Positions 58,556-64,000 of a DNA stretch of 64,000 bases are shown piece after piece (the first letter of the stretch is position 1; every line of letters begins with the position of its first letter). This DNA is from Heterohyrax brucei (taxonomy: Eukaryota > Chordata > Mammalia > Hyracoidea > Procaviidae). The translations under genes and the position numbers were made by a program. The stretch is from the NCBI GenBank assembly GCA_028571685.1, contig CM053146.1, forward strand, positions 109,715,431 to 109,779,430, in the 5' to 3' direction. The notes under the pieces were generated by a model that was not told the DNA's origin, did no database searches, and was given only the letters and a program-made list of their open reading frames with translations.

Positions 58556-59267
58556 ATTTTTTGTTTTTATTGTGTTTAACTGCAAGTTTACAATCTGGGT
58601 CAATTTGCCATATAAAACCCTGTATACACACCTCTATGCAACTATATATGCTCTCCCAACCCTGTGATGGCACATTCCTCCTTCCCACCGTGTATGCCCA
58701 TAGTCATACAACCAACTCATGTCCTCTCCTCTCCATCCTCCCATCTCCTTTCTGTAGAGAAGCTGTTCTGACAGCCTCATGTCTTATAATTCATTCCAAT
58801 TTTTGTCTGAAGAGCTGTCTTTGGTACTGGTTTCAGTTGTGGGTTAGCAGTGAGTCTAGAGGCCATGTTCTCAGGGATCCCCCAAGATGTGGGAACATCA
58901 AGTCTGATCTTATAACAGAATTCTAGATCTGTACCCCCCCTTTTTTTTCTCCCACTATATCAAGAAGTCTACATTGTGTTCCCAGTCAAGGCAGTCATCA
59001 GTGGTGGCCAGACACCATCTAGTACTTCTGGTCTCATATGGATGTAGTCCCTAGATCACATAGCCCCTTAATTCTCCTGGGCTCATATTTTCCTCCTGTC
59101 TTTGATGTCCTTCATTCTCCTCTGCTCCAGGTGGACTGGGACCAATTGATGCTCCTTAGATGGCAGCTTGCTAGCTGTTAAGATCCCAGACACCACTCAC
59201 CAAAACAGGATGCAGAACGTTTTCTTAAAAACAAAACTTGGTTATGCCAATTGACCTAGATGTTCCC

Positions 59268-59722
59268 TGTTTTAGTCACCTGGTACTGCTCTAACAGAAA
59301 ATACCATGAGGGGAAGGTTTCATGAAGAGAAACTTTATTGAGACAGTCCAGTAAGCTGCAAATCTGTTTATAAATTGTAAGTCCACTCAGTAAGAAAATT
59401 TATCACAGTCTGCTAGGCTGAGTCCAAATCCAGTGAGAGCGTCTCAGCGCAGGAACCTCGGGTCCAAAGGCGTGCTCTGCTCTCAGTGCTTCTGTCTTGG
59501 TGGTATGAGGTTCCCAACTTCTTCTGCTCACTTCTCTCCCTTATATTCCACAAGTTTATAGCTTGAGACCTGCCTTACTAACACAACTGTTGCCTGTTCT
59601 CCATCATCAAGCTCACAGAGGCAGGATATACAACACATGGGAGGAAGGGCACTGTATTGGGACTCACAGCCAAATCAAATCAGCACAGACATTTTTGCAG
59701 GGACAGAATTCAACCCATGACA
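59268..59722 (-). mobile_element. MaLR-type LTR inserted in the L1
   Basis: Starts 'tgttttagtcacctggtactgctctaac', ends 'cagaattcaacccatgaca', with a perfect TTCCC target duplication (59263-59267, 59723-59727). It splits the 3'UTR of the antisense L1, so that L1 is older. Confidence 0.88.
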
Positions 59723-62584
59723 TTCCCCAAAGGAATGGTTCCCAGACCGCTACCACTGATACTCTGACCTTCAAAATGTTAGGCTGTATTTAGGAAACCT
59801 CTTAGTTCTTGGTATAGTCCAGCAGTGTTCGTCTCCCTTCTGTAGCGTGCTGTCACTTTCTTCACTTAGCCCAATTCCTATCTATAATCTATACGTATTC
59901 TTTTCTCTCCCTGCCCTCTCTGGTAGCCATCAAAGATTATTTTCTTCTATGCTTGCCATTTTCTTGAGTCCTCATAATAGTGGTCTCGTGCAGTATTTGT
60001 CCTTTTGCAACTAATTTCAGTCAATGTAGTGTCTTCCAGGTGATGAATGTTATCAAATGCTTCCCAAGTTCATGGTTGTTCTTTATCATTGCATGGTATT
60101 CCATTGTGTGACTATACCATAGTTTGTGTACCCATTCATGTGCATACCTAGGTTGATTCCTACTTTTTTGCTATTTGTAGACAGTGCTGCAATAATCGTT
60201 GGTGTGCATGTATCCATTAATGTGACAGCACTTATTTTGAACAGTGGAATTGCTCTGTCATGTGTTATTTCTACTTCTCACTTTCTGAGAAGGCCCCAAA
60301 TTGATTTCCAAAGTAGTGGTACCATATTGCATTCCCATGAGCAGTGTAGAAGTTCCAGTCTCTCTACAACTTCTCCAACATTTATTGTTTTTTTAGATTA
60401 ATGCCAGCCTTGTTGGAGTTAGATGTTATCTCACTGTAATTCTGATTTGGATTTTTCTGATAGCTAATGATCAGAAACATTTCCTTATATGTCTTTTAGC
60501 TGCCTGGATGTCTTCTTTGGTAAAGTGGCTGTTCATATGCTTTGCCTACTTTTTAATTGGGTTATTTGTCTTTTTCTTGTTGATATTTTGCAGTTCCTTG
60601 TAGATTGTGGAGATTATATGCTGAACAGATTTTTGGTTGCCACAAATTTTTCCTCAGTCTGTAGGTAGTCTTTTTACTCTTTTAGTAAAGTCTTTGGATA
60701 AAGATAAGTGTTGATTTTTAGGAGTTGCCGTTTATCTATTTTCTCTTCTGCTGTTTGTACACTGCTAGTTTTATTTTGTAGTCTGTTTATGCTGTGTGTT
60801 AGAGCTTCCAGGATTGTATCAATATTGTCTCCCACAATCTTTATCATTTTAGATTTTATATTTAGGTCTTTGATTCATTTTGAGTTAGTTTTTTGTGTAT
60901 AGTGTGAGATGTGAGACTTGTTTTTTTTGTTTGTTTATTTTTTTGACAGGTGGATATCCAGTTTTGCCAACACCATTTATTGAAGAGACTGTGTTTTCCT
61001 CAGTTCACAGACTTTAGGCCTTTCTCAAATATCAGCTGCTCATAGGTGGATGGTGTTATATCTGGATTCTCTGTTCTGTTGCACTGGGCTATGTATCTGT
61101 TTTTGTACCAGTACTTGGATGCTTTGACTACTATGACAGCGTAATCGGTTCTAAAGTCAGGTAATATAAGGCCTATGACTTTGTTCTAATTCAGTGATAC
61201 TTTACTTGTCCTGGGTTTCTTTTCTTCGCGTCTGAACTTGGTAGTGTGTTTCTCCATCTCACTAAAAAATTGCATTGGAATTTGTATTGAGATTGGATTG
61301 TATCAGAAGATGGCTTTGGGAAGAATAGATATTTTATGATGCTAAGTCTTTCTGTCCATGAGAAAGGTAGTTTTCTCTGCTTATATATGTTCCTTTTGGT
61401 TGCTTGCAGTAGTCTTGTAATTTTCTTTGTATAGGTCTTTTACATCTCTAGTTAGATTTATTCCTAGATATTTTATCTTGGTGACTATTGTAAATGGTAA
61501 CAATTTTGTGATTTCCTTTTTCATGGTCTCTTTGTTGGGGCAAAGGAATCCTACTGATTTATTTATGTTTATCTTATATCCTGATACTTCACTGAACTCT
61601 TCTATTAGTTCCAGTAGGGTTTTTTTTTCTTTTTTTGTAGGTTCTTTAGGGTGACCTGTTTATAAGATCATGTCATCTGCCAGTAGAGATACTTTGACTT
61701 CATCCTTACCAAATTGGATGCCCTTTTTTACTTCATCTTGTTTAATTATTGTGGCTAGAACTTCCAGTACAATGTTGAATAGAAGTGGTGACAATGGGCA
61801 TCCTTGTCTGGTTCGCATTCTCAAGGGGAATGCTTTCAATCTCTCTCTCTCTCTTTAGGATGATATTGACTGTTGGCTTTGAGTAGATACCCCTTACAAT
61901 GTAGAGGAATTTCCCTTCTAATTCTATTCTCCTGAAAGTTTTTTAACATGAATGGGTGTTGATCTTTGTCAAATGCCTTTTCTGTATCAACTGATGATTG
62001 TGATTCTTATCTTTATTTTTGTGCTTGATTACATTAATTGTTTTTCTGATGCTGAACCATCCCTGCTTCCCTGGTATGAATCCTCATTGATTAGGGTGAA
62101 TTATTTTTTTATATGATGTTGAATTTTATTGGCTAGAATTTTGTTCAGGAATTTTGTGTTTGAGTTCATGAGAGACATTGATCTCTAACTTTCCTTCTTT
62201 GTGCTGTCTTTACCTATTTTGAATATCAGGGTTATTTTGGCTTCGTAGAATGAATTTGAGAGTATTACATCCTTTTCTATGCAGTGAAATACCTTTAGTA
62301 GTAGTGGTGTTAACACTTCTCTAAAACTTGGGTAGAATTCTTCAGTGAAGCTGTATGGGTGAGGACTTTTTTTTGGTTCTAAGTGTTTTAAATTAGTTTT
62401 TCCTTCTCTTCTTTTGTGATGGGTTTCTTCTTTTGAGATGGGTTTATTAAGTTGTTCTACTTCTGTTTGTACTTTGGTACATAGTGTGTTTCTAGAAATT
62501 TGTCCATTTCCTCTAGGTTTTCAAATTTATTAGAGTACAATTTTTCATAGTATTCTGCAATGACTCTTTTAATTTCAACTGTCA

Positions 62585-62629
62585 GGGTCGCCATGAGTCG
62601 AATCCGACTTGACGGCACTTGGCTTGGCT
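62585..62629 (+). mobile_element. Tail-only SINE scrap inside the L1
   Basis: 'cagggtcgccatgagtcgaatccgacttgacggcacttggcttggct' is only the last 45 bases of the SINE type, without its tRNA-related head. It interrupts L1 sequence. Confidence 0.75.
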
Positions 62630-63903
62630 GTAGTGATACTGTTCATCTTATTTCTTACTCAAGTTATTTGCTTCCTCTCCTGTTTTTCTTTTGTCACTTT
62701 GGCCAGTGGTTTATTGATTCTATTAATCTTCTGAAGAAAACTGCTGTTGGTCCTGTTAACTCATTCACTCTTTTTGTATTCTGTAATTCATTTAGTTTTG
62801 CTCTAATTTTTATTTTCTGTTTTCTTCTGGCACTTGAGAGGTTCCTTTACTGCTCTCTTTTTACTTGTTTGAGTTGTACAGTTAATTCTTTGACCTGGGT
62901 CCTTTCTTGTGTGGATTTATTGAGATAAATCAACCTCTGGCAGTGCTTTTGCTGTGTCCCATAGGTCCTGGTAGGATGTGTTTTCATTCTCCTTTGATTC
63001 TATGAAGTTCTTTATTCTGTTCTTGATTTCTTTATAACCCAAAAATTTTTGAGCAAGGTATTGTTCAATTTCCATGTGTTTGCTTGTTTCCCCTTGCTGT
63101 TTCTAATTTTTTATGGCCTTACGTTCATCAGAAAATGCTTTGCAGTAGTTCATTGCTTTGGGCTTTATCAAGACTTACCTTATGGCCTGGTCTGGAGAAA
63201 GTTCCATGTTCATTGGAAAGGAAGGTATACTTGTCTGTTATTGGGTGAACGTTCTGTATATGTCTTTGGGTCAAGTTGGTTGGTTGTGGTATTTAGAATT
63301 TCCGGGTCTTTATTGAGATTCTTTGTGGATGTTCAATCCATCACCAAAAGTGGTGTGTTGACGTTTTCTGCTATTATTGTGGAGCTGTCTATCTCTCTCT
63401 TCAATGCTGGTAGAGATTCTTTGACATATTTAGAAGCTCTGTCAATGGCTACATAAATATTTAGTATAGTTATGCCACCCTGATGTACTCACCCTTTAAG
63501 CAATATATAGTGACGCCTACCTTGTACACTTGGTAGATTTTACTTTACAGCCTATTTTATCTGAAATTAATATGCCACTCCTGCTCTTTTGTGAGTTTTG
63601 TTAGCTTGGTGTGTATATGTCTGTCCTTTGAGGTTCAGTTTGTATCTTTAAGGTTAACAGATGCCTCTTGTAAGCAGAATATAGACAGATCGTACTTTTT
63701 TATTCATTCTGCTACTCTTCATTTCTTTATTGGTGCATTTAGCCCATTTTCATTCAGTGTAATGATTAATAAATACAAATTTAGTTCTGTCATTTTGGTA
63801 CCTTTTTTGATGTGTTGTTGACAGTTGTTTTACTTCACTTAATTTTGTATACTGAGTCATTTTTCTTTATGGGTTTTCTTTTTGTCCTTTTTATTACCCA
63901 TTA

Positions 63904-64000
63904 CTAATTGCTGTTAAGTCAGTCCTGACTCTTAGCAACATTATAGGACTGAGTAGAACTTCTCCATACAGTTTCCAAGGAGTGTCTGGTAGATTTGAAC
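63904..64000 (-). mobile_element. SINE (AfroSINE type), cut by window end
   Basis: Reversed tail and middle: 'attgctgttaagtcagtcctgactcttagcaacattataggactgagtagaacttctccatacagtttccaaggag'. The head is beyond the window. Confidence 0.8.

Larger units (their letters stand above)
58556..63903 (-). mobile_element. Long antisense L1 in intron 18, with nested LTR
   Basis: Starts with a T-rich reversed tail and the reversed 3'UTR ('gtttttattgtgtttaactgcaagtttac'). The reversed ORF2 follows, for example 'gttgatatccag'-like text, 'acagtgctgcaataatcgttggtgtgcatg' at 60180, the reversed reverse-transcriptase region at 61.5-62.1 kb, and the endonuclease region at 63.0-63.8 kb. Many + strand open frames here (up to 135 codons, with hydrophobic runs) are antisense shadows. 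It probably continues beyond the SINE at the window end. Confidence 0.85.

Noticed and set aside
60708-63821. Several + strand frames with hydrophobic stretches, resembling membrane proteins
   Set aside because: They are antisense to L1 ORF2. Reversed A-rich L1 coding sequence reads as Phe/Leu/Ser-rich chains.
1-64000. CRISPR arrays, bacterial operons or phage modules
   Set aside because: No regularly spaced identical repeats with unique spacers, and no bacterial gene signatures; the DNA is mammalian.

Overview
This is mammalian nuclear DNA, most likely from an afrotherian and probably a proboscidean such as an elephant. The indicator is a dense scatter of one tRNA-derived SINE. Its head reads like 'ccctggtggcatagtggttaag', its middle 'aaaccctatagggcagttctact', and its tail 'gagtcggaattgactcgacggcagtgggtttggtttt' (the AfroSINE type). 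RTE-type LINE pieces, decayed L1s and old MaLR (MLT/MST-like) LTRs accompany it. No prokaryotic gene organisation is present, and nearly all long open frames are chance frames inside introns and repeats. The species call is inference; a hyrax or sirenian is not excluded.

The one real gene is on the + strand: the 5' part of an aldehyde oxidase, closest to AOX1 (a molybdo-flavoenzyme). Eighteen coding exons run from the ATG at 22312 to 58493 and join into an uninterrupted frame of 671 codons. Every junction has AG/GT borders. The exons encode both [2Fe-2S] domains with all eight cluster cysteines, the FAD domain, and the start of the molybdenum-cofactor domain. The rest of the gene lies beyond the window. 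A CpG-rich promoter region precedes exon 1.

Region by region. 1-2.1 kb: two decayed exons of a second aldehyde oxidase paralogue, matching AOX1 exons 11 and 12 in length, with broken splice sites. 2.1-11.2 kb: intergenic repeats, including a mariner element with TA duplication nested in an MLT-like LTR, RTE pieces, SINEs and LTRs. 11.2-18.3 kb: a near full-length, decayed sense L1. 18.3-20.4 kb: a U6 snRNA copy fused to a truncated L1. 20.4-22 kb: LINE tail and SINEs. 22-31 kb: promoter, exon 1 and intron 1, with a diverged 60-bp-period GC-rich minisatellite directly upstream of an L1. 31-53 kb: exons 2-16 separated by introns with SINEs, an antisense L1 insert, a CATCAC-type microsatellite split by an LTR, and MIR/L2/MER5-type fossils. 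53.4-56.3 kb: an antisense, heavily broken gammaretrovirus-like fossil interrupted by a + strand LTR-like block. 56.3-58.5 kb: LTR, a possible decayed copy of exon 17, and exons 17 and 18. 58.5-64 kb: a long antisense L1 with a nested LTR.

I see no new multi-gene system. The items most worth a second look are the AOX remnant upstream of AOX1, the U6-L1 chimera, a 76-bp templated insertion flanked by 24-bp direct repeats, the minisatellite that may be an L1 promoter, and the exon-17-like fragment.
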